Assembly (NCBI GenBank): GCA_943736015.1
Contig: OX031059.1
Location: 58,725,159-58,789,158 of the forward strand
Reading direction: 5' to 3'
Source: Tridacna crocea
Lineage: Eukaryota > Mollusca > Bivalvia > Cardiida > Cardiidae
DNA: 64,000 nt
Part shown: positions 11,107 to 21,700 of the stretch, in pieces
Numbering within the stretch: the stretch's first letter is position 1
How the letters are laid out: each line of letters opens with the position of its first letter
Notes under the pieces: generated by a model
Databases searched by the model: none
The model's input: only the letters and a program-made list of their open reading frames with translations
Told to the model about the DNA's origin: nothing
Program-made: the position numbers and the translations under genes

Positions 11107-12402
11107 GGCACTGTTGCAAGGACGGAATGATAGACTTAACAAGAGATTAGAAAACATAAACATTTGAACAGCCGTCATTCATGATATATTTAAACACTGT
11201 TCGCACGGCCTCGAACCCTAAACAAACGACCAATCCTACGTCATGACTGGAGTTCTTAATCTTCATGAATGCTGTGCTAGATACTTAGTCAGGTCATCTA
11301 AATTACGCACATGTTTCATCATCATTGGGAGGATTAACCTGTTTATTTTTTTCAGAATTGTTACAAATACGAACGACTCTATTCATGCTCAAGTACAATT
11401 CACAAAATTAAAATAACCAAAATGACTTCCAGACAAGAATTAGACAAACATCAATATTTTGTAGCTTTTGCAGCTGTAGCATATAGCACCGTACAATTGA
11501 TCAACCAAATAATCAGGAGAATATGCACTGGTTAACCTACAGATATGTGCAAATTTGGTCTTCAGGAGTTGGCCATAGAAATGTAAAAGTAATCAAGTAT
11601 TAATTAACATAATGTGCATTTTAACATTCAAAAGCCTATAAAAATGACAAAATGTTGTAAGTCGTCTGCATACATAACATAACATAACATTTTATTTTGG
11701 AATTAAAGCATACAGCTCATTGTCAGATAATACAAATAAATTCAATATATACGTGGAAAGCAAATAGCTATAAAGACATAAAGTTGCTGGATTGATTTGT
11801 TAACAACATGAAAAAAATAGATGAATAAAATAACGTTAACAATCTTTTCAGGTTTCTCTACTATTTCAGATGATATAGATATAATTTCAATAGACGTTAA
11901 TTCAAATGGTAGATGATCGTAGAGTTGAGATTATTTCAGAGTATAGTAAAGTATATGGAAGCATATAGAAAGGAAGTACATGAGTAAAATGGACGAATTC
12001 CCACTAAATTACTCGATAGGAGAAATGGAAACTTTCAGCCAGTTCTAGAACAAATATTACGAAAAATTTAGAATTATTGTGTCCGTGAACGGGCAGAGTA
12101 GATCGAGGATCAGACTGCAAGTTTTGTACCACCTGATCTCCGGTCCACTCTACAGTAATACGAAACGAAAACAACATAGATACTGTATAAAAATATATGA
12201 TTTAAAAATTAATGTGCAATTTTCCACTACATTACTAGTTCTCCCGATTGAAGCAGTGTGGTCAAAGGTCATTGTATTACAAGAGTTGAATATAATAAAC
12301 AGGCACGTAGGAAGCAATTCAAGATTGGAAAATTTTGCGTCGATTGAAATTCTCTGGGACAAAAGGCAAATTCAATTACCATGGTTGTCAAAATTAATGA
12401 GT

Positions 12403-12438
12403 GGGGGGGGGGGGGGTTTAGCCCCCCCCCACCCCCCT
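12403..12438. repeat. Poly-G followed by poly-C
   Basis: A G run, TTTAG, and a C run face each other and could fold as a hairpin. The sister copies have a shorter poly-C or poly-G tract at the corresponding place (3,734-3,747 and 34,675-34,687). Length variation by slippage is likely. Confidence 0.7.
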
Positions 12439-12784
12439 GTTCCTACGGGCCTGTGTATAGATGAAGATAAGTTTCTTTCAGTTATGTTAACGTTATAAGA
12501 TGTTTTTCATGCATTTTGAAACAAATGCAGAATAGACAAAAACCTCGAGATCAAAATAGTATGTTTGAAATCCTTTACGGAGTGTAGAACAACATAATAG
12601 CAGCCCCCGCAAAAAAAAGAAATAATTAAAGCGATGTAATCTTCGTTTAATCATTTTTCTTACAATACTTTTTTTTTTTCAATACGGACCGCCTGCTATG
12701 TACATTATGTTTATATGATTGGAAAAGCCACGGAGTTTTAGCGCACTATTCCAGATAAGCATTATGAACCAATTAGTAAGAACA

Positions 12785-12982
12785 GGGTGCGTATTCACCA
12801 ACCATTCTTGAGAATATTCTTGGTCTTATTCTCCAAGGTTTTCCAAATTTGTAAGTAACACAACTTCTGATTGGCTAAACCGAATGGTTTAGCCAATCAG
12901 AAGTCGTGTTACTTACAAATGTAGAAAATTCTGGAGAACATTACCAAGAACGTTCTTATGAATGGATGGTGAATACAGGCCC
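12785..12982. mobile_element. Hairpin MITE, about 198 bp
   Basis: The ends read GGGTGCGTATTCACCAACC and, reversed, GGGCCTGTATTCACCATCC. The centre (12,847-12,920) is a near-perfect hairpin with arms containing GTAAGTAACAC and CTGATTGGCTAAACC. Every other copy of U lacks it: AGTAAGAACAGATTGC is continuous there. The target duplication is at most one or two bases, so the superfamily is uncertain. Confidence 0.8.
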
Positions 12983-15236
12983 AGATTGCATTAGACATTT
13001 GCGGATTGGTCAATTCATTTTCGCATAAGATCGGGACCCTTCCGTTCACTTACATGTAAAAACTAAGAAAATATTGATGATTCGGGTAAATTTAGATTGG
13101 ACTGAGTAGGATCGCTACCAACTATACATGTACATATGGAGAAATATGTTCTACAGAAGTTAAGTGCGGGTGGAACGTTGTGAGGACGTGATAGGTCCAT
13201 TCATTTTCGCTATACGATCGGGACCCTTCCGTTCACTTACATGTAAAAACTAAGAAAATATTGATGATTTGGGTAGATTTAGATTGGACTTAATAAGACC
13301 GCTACCAACCATACATATGGAGAGCCATGTTTCACAGAGTTTAAAGTGTGAGTGTGACGTTATGAGGACGTGACAGGTCGGGAGTTATCAGTGATTACTT
13401 GATTTATAATCTTAGCGGTATGAATTTATAATCTGTATAATTTTCTGCCTCATTTAAATGTTTTTTCTGTTATAACTCAATACACAATCTTGACGGCAAG
13501 ATTTTTTGAAAGAAATAAATCCCGACCTATTTATATGCTTTATTCATCATATAAAAAATATGGTTGATGACTGATTAGCTATACTAGGTTAAAGGCTATG
13601 CTGTTGGTTTGTCAGATACATGTATTACGAAGACAATATTTTTTATTATGTATCTGCTCGCATCTGAATCTTAACTCTTGTCTTATCAGTCATCCCTTGC
13701 CAAAGTACTATTCGCTTTATTCCTGATTATGACCCGATCTAAGTGACAAAGTGTGTATTAGTTTTCTATAGGAAGGAATGTCTGATCTTATTCTTATCAA
13801 TTAGAACAGTGCATTATTTTCCGGACAATCTTTGAAGTCTTTAATCTTGTTTAAACCCGCTAAAAGTTTCATTTTCTGGCTTCAGAACAGTTTGGTTGTC
13901 GACAAGCGTTTTACTAACCTTAGGAGGCTTTAGAAATGTTCACAAATCCTGAGCTGACACAACGTGTTAGATTCAACTCAGCAAAGTAAATGACATAACG
14001 CAGAATTATGTCCATACTTTTTTTTTATCCGTGTAGATTCATAGCTATAGGCTGTATAATACCTCTAAGGCCTTACCAAAAATCTGTGTGTAGGGTTTCG
14101 GTCCGATATGCTGTAGGTAGGGTAAGTAGGGATTTATGATTTTTTTCCAGATTCTTTTCATGGAACTTGTACCGAAATCATACCCGACAGATCTTTTTTC
14201 CAATACTAGCGTAAACAGTTTAGGATCGGGAGCATCTTCTAGGTAGGGTACTGTAGGGAAGCCCTAAACACAGATATTTTTAAGTCTAATACATGCATAC
14301 TTTTCTAAAAAGCGAACATGCCTTGCAAAATTGAAGAGTGGTGTGTCGTTGTGAGGACGTAAGAGTTGGGGACTAATCAGTCATAATTTAATTCATAATA
14401 TTTTCAGTAAAGCTTTTGTGGTCGTAACATTATCTGTTTTTGTCCCATTTACGAGTTTTGTCACTTTTGAAAAGCTTTTATTATAGTTTTAGCGTTGTTC
14501 GTCCGTGCGTCCTTCCGTCTGTTTGTCCGCCTGTCCGTCCGTCTGTGTGTCCGGCCCGGCAAATATCTCCGATTCCACTGGACGGAATTTCGTGAAACTT
14601 AATACCATGTGCACAATATCCCATTCTCCCGAGACGCTTTTTTATTATTATTCGATGCAAAATGGCCGACTTGGAGCGATTTTTAAGTTACGCTGTTCAG
14701 TTCACTTGTAATGTTTTTAGTCTTATTTAAAAAAAAAAACTAAACAGAATTTTTATAACTATTGACTTAAATTTCGAAGCATCGCCTTTGACGCCATATA
14801 GAAATTTGCCCTTAAAATACTGGAACAAAATGAAAACGCTGTACTTGAATGCAGAGTTTCTCTCTTTTCAAAGCTCGCTAATACACGGTCGACGTAACAT
14901 AATCACTTTATAAATTACGATGATAAAGATGGTAACAAAAATGAGTTAGGGTTTTTTATCTTAGCTTTTGCTTTTCTTTAGATATCGACCATCTTTTTTG
15001 TCATGTTTTTACTTTTCCCCTGCATTATAGTTCCATTTATCATAATGTTCAGGAAAAAAACAAAAGGAGGTATCACAATTCACAACAGATTCAATATTTC
15101 TGTAATTGTTCACTTAAAGATTGCGGCATCATGAATTTGTCCTGTTTGCTTATTACATATCAAAGTTTAGAAGCTACCAATGTATTTTGTACATTCAGAT
15201 CGGGCGTAAAATAACAGGTGGTGAAAAATATGTCGC

Positions 15237-15309
15237 GGCTCGACCGTGACTCGAGCCCAGGGCCTCACGAATACCGTTCCTGCACTCTAACCAACTGAGC
15301 TACCGAACC
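15237..15309 (-). ncRNA. tRNA-like sequence at the start of unit U (P-right)
   Basis: See the better preserved copy at 27,881-27,953. Here the T arm has decayed to GGGCTCGAGTCACGG and it is unlikely to be a working tRNA gene. Confidence 0.4.
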
Positions 15310-15439
15310 ACATGTCGACACGGCCGCACGATATATCACCAAACACCTGTACCCGACTTCATTATACCTTTACATCTATCTATGGGATAGACCAGTATAC
15401 TACAGTAATAAGACTTATTATCGTGTATGGTTTCTCTAT

Positions 15440-15600
15440 GGCGAGGCATGTCCTGCATTACTTAATAGTGTAGAGTTCAGAGGACGTGATGTGTCGATGA
15501 ATAAGTATTGTAAAATTCATATTCTTATCATCGAGAATAAGCCAAAGGCATAATATTACGTTTTATGCAAGTATTTTGTCTGCTTTAAAATTCGAAATTC
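15440..15600 (+). repeat. GAGGACG module M6
   Basis: It contains GGCATGTCCTGCATTAC, TTCAGAGGACGTGATG, ATTCTTATCATCGAGAATAA and AAGTATTTTGTCTGCTTTAA, in the same block order as the other modules. It forms the outer edge of P-right. Confidence 0.6.
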
Positions 15601-15960
15601 TCTTATATTTCATGAGAGAAATATGTCCAATCTTCAACGAAAGGGATACCCTATGGTTCGTCATCCTGTCAACTTTTTTAAAAATAGACATAAGGTCATG
15701 ATGGTCCCATTTCTAAAATTAATGACATTACAAAGTTAGTTACATGTATTAGCTTAGACTGATTGGGGTTTTAAGCCGAGTTAAACACGAATTCCGTTTT
15801 ATTGTTGCCGTCAGTACACCTTTTCATGTGTCCCTAACATCAGTTTTCCACTGCTCACCACTGCTCATACAACTCTTCCAAGCTATTAACTGCTCTTTAG
15901 ATAGCAAAGATGAGAGGGAAATTAAAATTGCCAGAAAGTTATCGAGAGGTATCGAGAGCG
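15601..15960. other. Gene-free stretch
   Basis: AT-rich sequence between the end of unit U and a SINE. I see no gene, no repeat shared with the rest of the window and no strong hairpin. Confidence 0.6.
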
Positions 15961-15962
15961 CC

Positions 15963-16175
15963 ATGGGTACTGTGTGGCTCAGTAGTAAAGCGTAGGACTC
16001 GTGACCTGAAGGTCCCGGGCTCGAGCCCTCCTCAACGGGCTTTTTCACGGGAGCGTCCTTAGGTAAGAAGCCTTTGAACCCTAGCCTAATACTGCTTAAA
16101 ACCAGAAATTACATAAATATGTGAGTTGTTACTGAAATATGACTGAAATAATATTGATAGGTGTGTAGAACTTCA
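15963..16175 (+). mobile_element. tRNA-derived SINE
   Basis: The head reads TGTGTGGCTCAGTAGTAAAG (A-box region) and GGTCCCGGGCTCGAGCCC (B-box region). The body ends near ATATGACTGAAATAATATTG, which parallels the TATAACTGAAATAATGTTG near the end of the SINE at 61,053-61,325. The 3' tail is degraded. Confidence 0.6.
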
Positions 16176-16849
16176 ATCGACCAGGTATAGAGCCTGTGTC
16201 CTTCACATAAATTTACATACAATATATAATGTCGGAGAAGAATACACCTGTTCACTTCATAAAGATAAAGTCAATCGCAGGATATATAATTTAATCCTTT
16301 ACCGCAAAGTATTTATTTCAGACGCCACCTGATTTTTTTTCTTTTTTATGGGGAATGATGCGGGATACAGGATGAAACCTTTCCTAAATTACGCCTGGTT
16401 CTTTAATGTGCTCGGTTTACAGAGACGATACAGTGGAGCTCTTATATCTCATTCGAACGCCTATTAGTAATTTGAGATGAATGAAAGCACAATAATAGAG
16501 TTATCAAAAAATCTATGTAAGGTATAGGCATTAGTTTGAAGATGTAAGAAACAACGAAAAGAGAATCATGATTACCAGAATCTGAAACCTTTGCAATATA
16601 TCTAGACTATTCTCACTTAGTTCTACCCTTTGTATTCTAGAATTGTTCAGCGGACAAAGTAGAACTTCCTACTTTGCGCGAGGCAATACCGGAATTGTCT
16701 GGATTCTTACATTGCGCAGAACCTATATTTAATATTTAACCCGAACGATAACCAGAAAAACAACGCCTTTAAAGTTTGGTTTGATATCAATTTGGTTTTC
16801 CAGTTTATAAATCGCACTTTCCAACATAATCATAGTCGAAACAACGGTC

Positions 16850-16985
16850 ATGGGTGAGACAGGAATGAATCTTGTCAAATTGACTATCATCAATACTCGG
16901 AAAGAAATTGGCCAAGCCGTGGATCGAACCCGAGACCCTTATTTCTTAAGTCCTGCACGCTACCGACTTGGCCACCGGGGCTCGG
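16850..16985 (-). mobile_element. tRNA-derived SINE, head and part of body
   Basis: On the minus strand it reads CCGGTGGCCAAGTCGGTAGC (A box), then TCTCGGGTTCGATCCACGGC (B box), then a body with TATTGATGATAGTCAA and GATTCATTCCTGTCTCACCC. That body also occurs in the SINE at 61,053-61,325. The 3' part is missing. The same copy is present in segment B at about 43,070-43,220. Confidence 0.65.
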
Positions 16986-17429
16986 CTTAGTATGTAGCAT
17001 AACTCTTCTTGAAACAGAAATAAAAACGAGATCTTATAATCCCAACCCGGACCAGCCTACGCGGTTTGCACAGACGATTACGGCACCTTCATATACATGT
17101 ATTTAATGCAGAGACTACAGATTACATTTTGCCTGTCTTTTTCCTCTAAACATTTCTGGTAGGTTGCAGACTTCTCACCTTTATAAATACACATTTAGGA
17201 CAGGACAGAAAACTACTATCATACTATCATATTAAGTTTGTTACCATTTTCAAATACATTCGCTATTTTATCCCACTTTACCTGGAAGCAGTACTCAGAA
17301 TACCTATCCTTCTGCAAACAAGTTATTTCGTTGAAATGATATCCCCTGCTATCCCCCCGCGGATTTTTATATAGAAATGAATAAGAGGTGTATATTACCT
17401 ACACGTGGCCCTTTTTTGTTATTGGTCCA

Positions 17430-17625
17430 TAATGAATTCATACATTAAGCCCTCCTTTTCCATGACATGGCATTTCATCCATTAAAAAAGTGATTGTCTG
17501 TGGCTTGTAATATACTATATAAAAACGAAGAAATTGTGTCTTGTAGTTAGATATTGGTACATAATGAAAAGATACATCAAGCCCCCCCCTTTTCCATGAC
17601 ACGGCATTAAATACTACTACTAGTA
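17430..17625. repeat. Two tandem blocks with a CCTTTTCCATGACA motif
   Basis: ATTGGTCCATAATGAA..CC followed by CCTTTTCCATGACATGGCAT appears twice, about 125 bp apart. It recurs in segment B (46,000-46,190) and three times at 22,050-22,240. The motif resembles the repeated core of the 842-1,512 array. Confidence 0.6.
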
Positions 17626-17894
17626 CTGCATACTACTACTGCTACTATATTATAGCATAGTATTCTGACACACACAACTTGTTTTTGAAAAGGACGAGTA
17701 TTCTTATGAAAAGGATGTATAAGTAAATGTTAAATTTCGCTCGTCGATTAACCCCAGCTGGTGACCTTTTTGTGTTAATTAAATTAGAGCAAGTATAAAA
17801 GATAACCAAAGGTGATGGAAAGTGAGAAAATCTGTTAACTGAGAGTTTCTGACCAATCAATAACAATAAACCAAACACACTTTCAATATAAATC

Positions 17895-18560
17895 GCTGTT
17901 GCGAGGACGTGAAGTATTTTATGTGGACACCGGTTACAAATGGATTTGATTGGATAAAGCTTCCGGTGATACTACATTCTGATTGGCTATCTAAGCACAC
18001 TTTTGCACTTCAAGTCACGTGATATTTTTACCTCGAGTAAATTGTGTGTTGGGCAGGGAGTGCATGATTTTTTTGCGACATTATGAGGACTTTTTAAAAT
18101 TTGCAAATTTTAAACATACAGCTAAAAATGAACATTTCTATTGAAAATCATTGTGAGGACCAGAGTGCAAGTCCTCTCATTGCAAACAGTCCTCGGGATG
18201 TTGGTGCGCGTCAAGGGTCGGGTCCTCGCAAGTCAGCAAATACACACACACACACATACACACACACACACACGTATTGCATTCGTTCTGAGGACCTTGA
18301 AACTTTACGTCATTATGAGGACTCACTGAAGCCATAGAGCTACAGAACTGGCAGTTTGTAATTACAATAATGTTCACATCCAGAAAAAGATTTTTTACAA
18401 ATATCAACGTTACACTCGACTAGTATGACCTAAAAACGTTCTGAGGACTCTACCTATTTTCCATACAAAGTGAGGACACGTTATGAGGACGTTGAATTCT
18501 TCCATCAAAACGAGGACCTTGCTTGCACACTTGCAATTTAACAACATTGTGGGGACTTAC
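17895..18560. repeat. Cluster of GAGGAC hexamers
   Basis: GAGGAC or its complement GTCCTC occurs twelve times between 17,903 and 18,517, mostly in the context TTRTGAGGAC, with GGGGAC at 18,551. The first six positions are also present in segment B. A random sequence of this length would contain less than one. The spacing is irregular (about 13-180 bp), so this is not a simple tandem repeat. The same hexamer is the core of the modules in unit U. Confidence 0.8.
18239..18274. repeat. (CA)n microsatellite
   Basis: Pure CA dinucleotides with one AT interruption. Segment A loses its match to segment B at this tract, which may have been the breakpoint of the duplication. Confidence 0.95.
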
Positions 18561-19555
18561 GTGAGAATCACAAGATATGCGAAATACACTGATATTGTTT
18601 ACTAATTACATACTGTACAGAACATACGCTCTTTTTCATATCAACATAATTGTATTACTTTTCACTCACACGGCAAACCCATGGTGGTAGCGTGGAAAAT
18701 GTAAATTCAAAACCATTTCAAATGTTAACATCTTAATATTTTAGCATCAAATTCAAAATAATATCAAAAAAGATTATTTAAGGATACAATTTTTGAGAAT
18801 GAACTGAATGAGAAATAGTCATATGGTATATTTAGCTAACTGAAGCAGAACAGTAAAGTTCAGACTGAACAAAATAGGAACTGGCATTGCTGCACTGTTT
18901 TAGTGTTTCTTTATCTACAGTCGACTTTTTTTTCAAATGTCTTATTCTGATTTTCAGATGTCTTATTCTGATCTTTTGGACAATGATTTTGATAGTGTAC
19001 GTCAAGCTCTTGACTTTTTTCCCCCTCTGCTACATTTACAAGAAATCCATTTATACCAGTAAATCTCCTTTTACCAAAGAATTCTGTGATTCAACAACCA
19101 AAATGATGAGGGTTTTTAAAATACGATTTTTCGAAAAAAATTGTTAAATCCTTAAAGAGTTAAAGCGCCGAATTAATTAAATGGATTTAAATTTCAATAG
19201 AGAAAAGCAGCCGAAATTTTGCCATTTCAAGCCTCGATCGTTCTAGTCTAAAAAGAGCAAAGTAAAAAAAAAGTAGAACCAAGATTAGGCTGCACATTTC
19301 ATGTAGTCTGATCCTGATACACTCTATCCTCAAAACAACTAAATCCGTTTCAGCGCTGAAAGGGTTGTGAAGGATCTAATACTCGTAAATTGCGTGCCCT
19401 TTTAATATTTCTTCCTAAATCAAGTGTTATCCAGTTACTTGAAAAAACAAAAGTTTAGAACATAATTTATCTTCGAACCGATACATGAATGCAGAGAAAA
19501 AAAGTTACGGAAAAGAGTGACGAACAATTTCTTCTGTTACCACAATCCCGTCAAA
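18561..19555. other. Gene-free stretch
   Basis: AT-rich sequence. An 86-codon open frame at 18,887-19,147 is rich in Leu, Ile and Phe from poly-T runs and I do not consider it real. Confidence 0.5.
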
Positions 19556-19608
19556 ATGTCGTCTGATGTAAGGCGCAAAGGCGCAGAAAAATACCCGACT
19601 GCAGGAGG
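19556..19608 (+). CDS. Candidate first exon (weak)
   Basis: ATG at 19,557 in the context GTCAAAATGTC opens a 17-18-codon stretch (MSSDVRRKGAEKYPTAG) of balanced codon use. It ends at a plausible donor, CAGGAG|GTAATG. Without splicing the frame closes after about 28 codons. I see no partner exon downstream. It could be the start of a gene whose other exons are outside the window, or chance. I do not recognise the peptide. Confidence 0.22.
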
Positions 19609-19727
19609 TAATGCTTCAATTAATGAATGGTGTTTTTTGTAAGCAATAGCATAATTGTAGAACAAATCATTTCTGATACAACACCACATTAATTAAACAT
19701 TTATCTCTACATGTGTATATACATGCA

Positions 19728-19939
19728 TTAACCCTTGGGCTGCTAAGCGGTACTTACTGACCTTTTTGCATGCGGTGTGGATCAAGATCAGACAGCAATA
19801 TTCATTTTGTCTGATCATTGATCTATGTACAACGTCTGATAAGGGTATGGTTTCCTTCAAAAAGATATTCGAAATAGCCAATTTTGGGTTTTTACTATCG
19901 GTTTAAAAGTTCCATTTACTTTAGCAGGATAAGAGTTAA
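19728..19939. mobile_element. TTAA-flanked MITE (family 2)
   Basis: It is bounded by TTAA at 19,728-19,731 and 19,936-19,939. The ends read CCCTTGGGCTGCTAAGCGG and, reversed, CTCTTATCCTGCTAAAGT, an imperfect terminal inverted repeat. The interior holds GGATCAAGATCAGACAGC and TGTCTGATCATTGATCTATG, which face each other. A sister copy lies in the intron at 47,993-48,195. Confidence 0.75.
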
Positions 19940-20965
19940 ATTGCATCTGGGGATTTCTGTAAACAGTCTATGGGTTCCCGCAATAAGTACCATGTCGATA
20001 TCAAAGATTAAATACACAGAACGAATCGCAGTAAGGGCGTAAAATAATTATCACTCCCATCTCCTTAACACCTTTCTGCAATATGGAGTTAAATGATTTG
20101 ACCGGCCGATTTATAGATGCCATTTCCGGATTTCACCCTTTTCCAGACGATCGCAAGTTAATATGTAGTTGTTAAAACCTAGATCACAATCAGCCCGCAG
20201 ATTCCTGCAATTCAATCTTGATATTCACAATTCGATTGTTTTAACCTATTTAATTATATGATAGATGTGGAAAAAAGATGATCGTAACTGAACGAATGTA
20301 AAGGCTTCTGCATAAATTCAGCTGAATACCGTGTATCATATCAATATATTGGATGGTTCCTTTTGTCACGTGGGGATTTTCTGATTAATATTATCATTTT
20401 CCTTCTCCTTATTTATAATTGAGAATTATTGCAGCATTTCTTCCAGAAAACATGTAGACTCTGATCAGATGCCACATGTCGCATGATGACTATCTATGCT
20501 TGGCAGTACCCTTTTTTCGGTGACGCTTAACCATTCATTGTCTAACATCATTAGGGATTTAGCATGGCGGGAAATCATACTGACCGAGGGCGGAGAAACG
20601 AAATTTTGCACAACACTAAACATGTCAATAGACGGTACCGTGAAGTTTCCCTCTAATTTTCTGCAGTTACATAACTACCATCTTGATTTAGATAATTGAT
20701 AAAATGCAGAGTTTTTCCCAAGGATTGTAAAGCTAGAGCAAGATTGTTGCATTTGTCCATTCTTTATATCAATTATCAGTTCTGTTTTATGCATTGCTTC
20801 CTGTCTGTTTCCTTTTCTATTTAGAGAGAGAGAGACAGACAGATAGACAGAGGGTTACTTCCCAAAAAATTGTTAACCGTTAGTTTTCAGTATATATCAA
20901 TAAAATGTATCATCAAAATATATAATAAACCTCTGTGAACAATAGAACTATTATCTGTTGAAAAT
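19940..20965. other. Gene-free stretch
   Basis: AT-rich. It contains a short AGAG/ACAG microsatellite near 20,824-20,851. A 67-codon frame at 20,496-20,699 resembles nothing I know. No gene called. Confidence 0.5.
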
Positions 20966-20971
20966 AATGAT

Positions 20972-21175
20972 ACCAGGATTGATTGATTGATTGGTGTTTA
21001 ACGCCGTTTTCAACATTATTCCAGTTATATCGCGGCAACCAGTAAACCTATCAATAAATTCCTTGAGTTCCTTTTACCGGTACACGGCACAATATTCTTT
21101 CCAAGCCACTGGCTACTTTCCCACGTAGCCAGCGTCGGAAAAGTGGTCAGCGGTGAGCGAAGAATGAATCGTATC
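20972..21175 (-). mobile_element. tRNA-derived SINE, 3' part
   Basis: On the + strand it opens with GATTGATTGATTGGTGTTTA then ACGCCGTTTTCAACATTATT and runs to AAGCCACTGGCTACTTTCCC and GAATGAATC. It is therefore a minus-strand SINE whose tail is (CAAT)n. Body blocks match, in reverse, the SINE at 61,053-61,325. The tRNA-like head is missing. Confidence 0.75.
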
Positions 21176-21214
21176 TTTCAGACGGTTTTGTTAATACGCT
21201 TTATCTTTCAGAAA

Positions 21215-21229
21215 AAGGGGGAGAGAGAG

Positions 21230-21261
<32 letters not shown>

Positions 21262-21310
21262 TACAGACAGAAATACAGACAGACAGATAGACCGAGAAAC
21301 AGACATGTTG
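21215..21310. repeat. (GA)n and CAGA-type microsatellite
   Basis: Purine-rich GAGAGAGA tracts grade into ACAGACAG and ATAGACCG motifs. The 156-codon frame that crosses it (21,143-21,613) joins microsatellite to a unit-U fragment and is not a gene. Confidence 0.9.
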
Positions 21311-21322
21311 TTCGGCAATACT

Positions 21323-21700
21323 TCGAAATTTAAGTCAATAGTTATTCAAAAAGGTATTGAGATCGTGATTGATGCTGATACATCTATTTATAGAGAGAAA
21401 GCATACATCTGTATGTCCATACAAACCTTTAGAAATGAGCCATGCTTTGTGAAATGGAGGCTTAATGCATCTGCAAAAAGTATCGACTCAGGATTGCGCA
21501 GGCTGACCTCAATGGAAATATTTTGCTATTGGTCGATTTTCTGTATGTGGAAAGAACATTCTACCTCACGATTATGGCGATTGTCTAAAATAGTGGCTAT
21601 TATGGATCCATAATTATGTGATGACTTGCTTGATAAAATGCACCACGAAGGTGTATTAAAGCTCCATTTTGACAGAGCGTGGCTCATATATTGCATATAT
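21323..21700 (+). repeat. Fragment of unit U (matches about 460-835)
   Basis: It carries TTCGAAATTTAAGTCAATAG, ATGGATCCATAATTATGTGA and AAAATGCACCACGAAGG in the same order as the unit. It is separated from the next copy of U by about 900 bp of related but rearranged sequence. Confidence 0.8.

Larger units (their letters stand above)
8152..15595 (-). repeat. Unit U, copy P-right (complete, inverted)
   Basis: The reverse complement of 1-7,524 can be followed through this stretch block by block with high similarity by eye. Differences are discrete: a 443-bp tandem duplication (8,557-9,442), a TTAA-flanked insertion (10,561-11,106), loss of module M5 near 11,650, a hairpin MITE (12,785-12,982) and loss of the 490-1,600 tandem-array segment near 14,750. 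P-left and P-right both lack the CCGCCTTCGGCGGGGG hairpin that the other copies carry next to the GGAC microsatellite. That suggests the two arms derive from one another. Confidence 0.85.
16238..18245 (+). repeat. Duplicated segment A (second copy at 42,646-46,815)
   Basis: From GGAGAAGAATACACCTGTTC to AGTCAGCAAATACACACAC this segment matches segment B. It lacks B's SINE and Penelope-like insertions, so A preserves both empty target sites. A has about 390 bp (16,262-16,655) that B lacks; the join in B is at AAAG, so either side could be derived. The segment contains a decayed SINE, short tandem blocks with CCTTTTCCATGACA, and the start of the GAGGAC cluster. No gene is visible. Confidence 0.85.

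Noticed and set aside
18101-18407. Thr/His-rich frames on both strands
   Set aside because: They are translations of the (CA)n microsatellite.
21143-21613. A 156-codon frame with an Arg/Glu repeat
   Set aside because: It joins a (GA)n microsatellite to a fragment of unit U.
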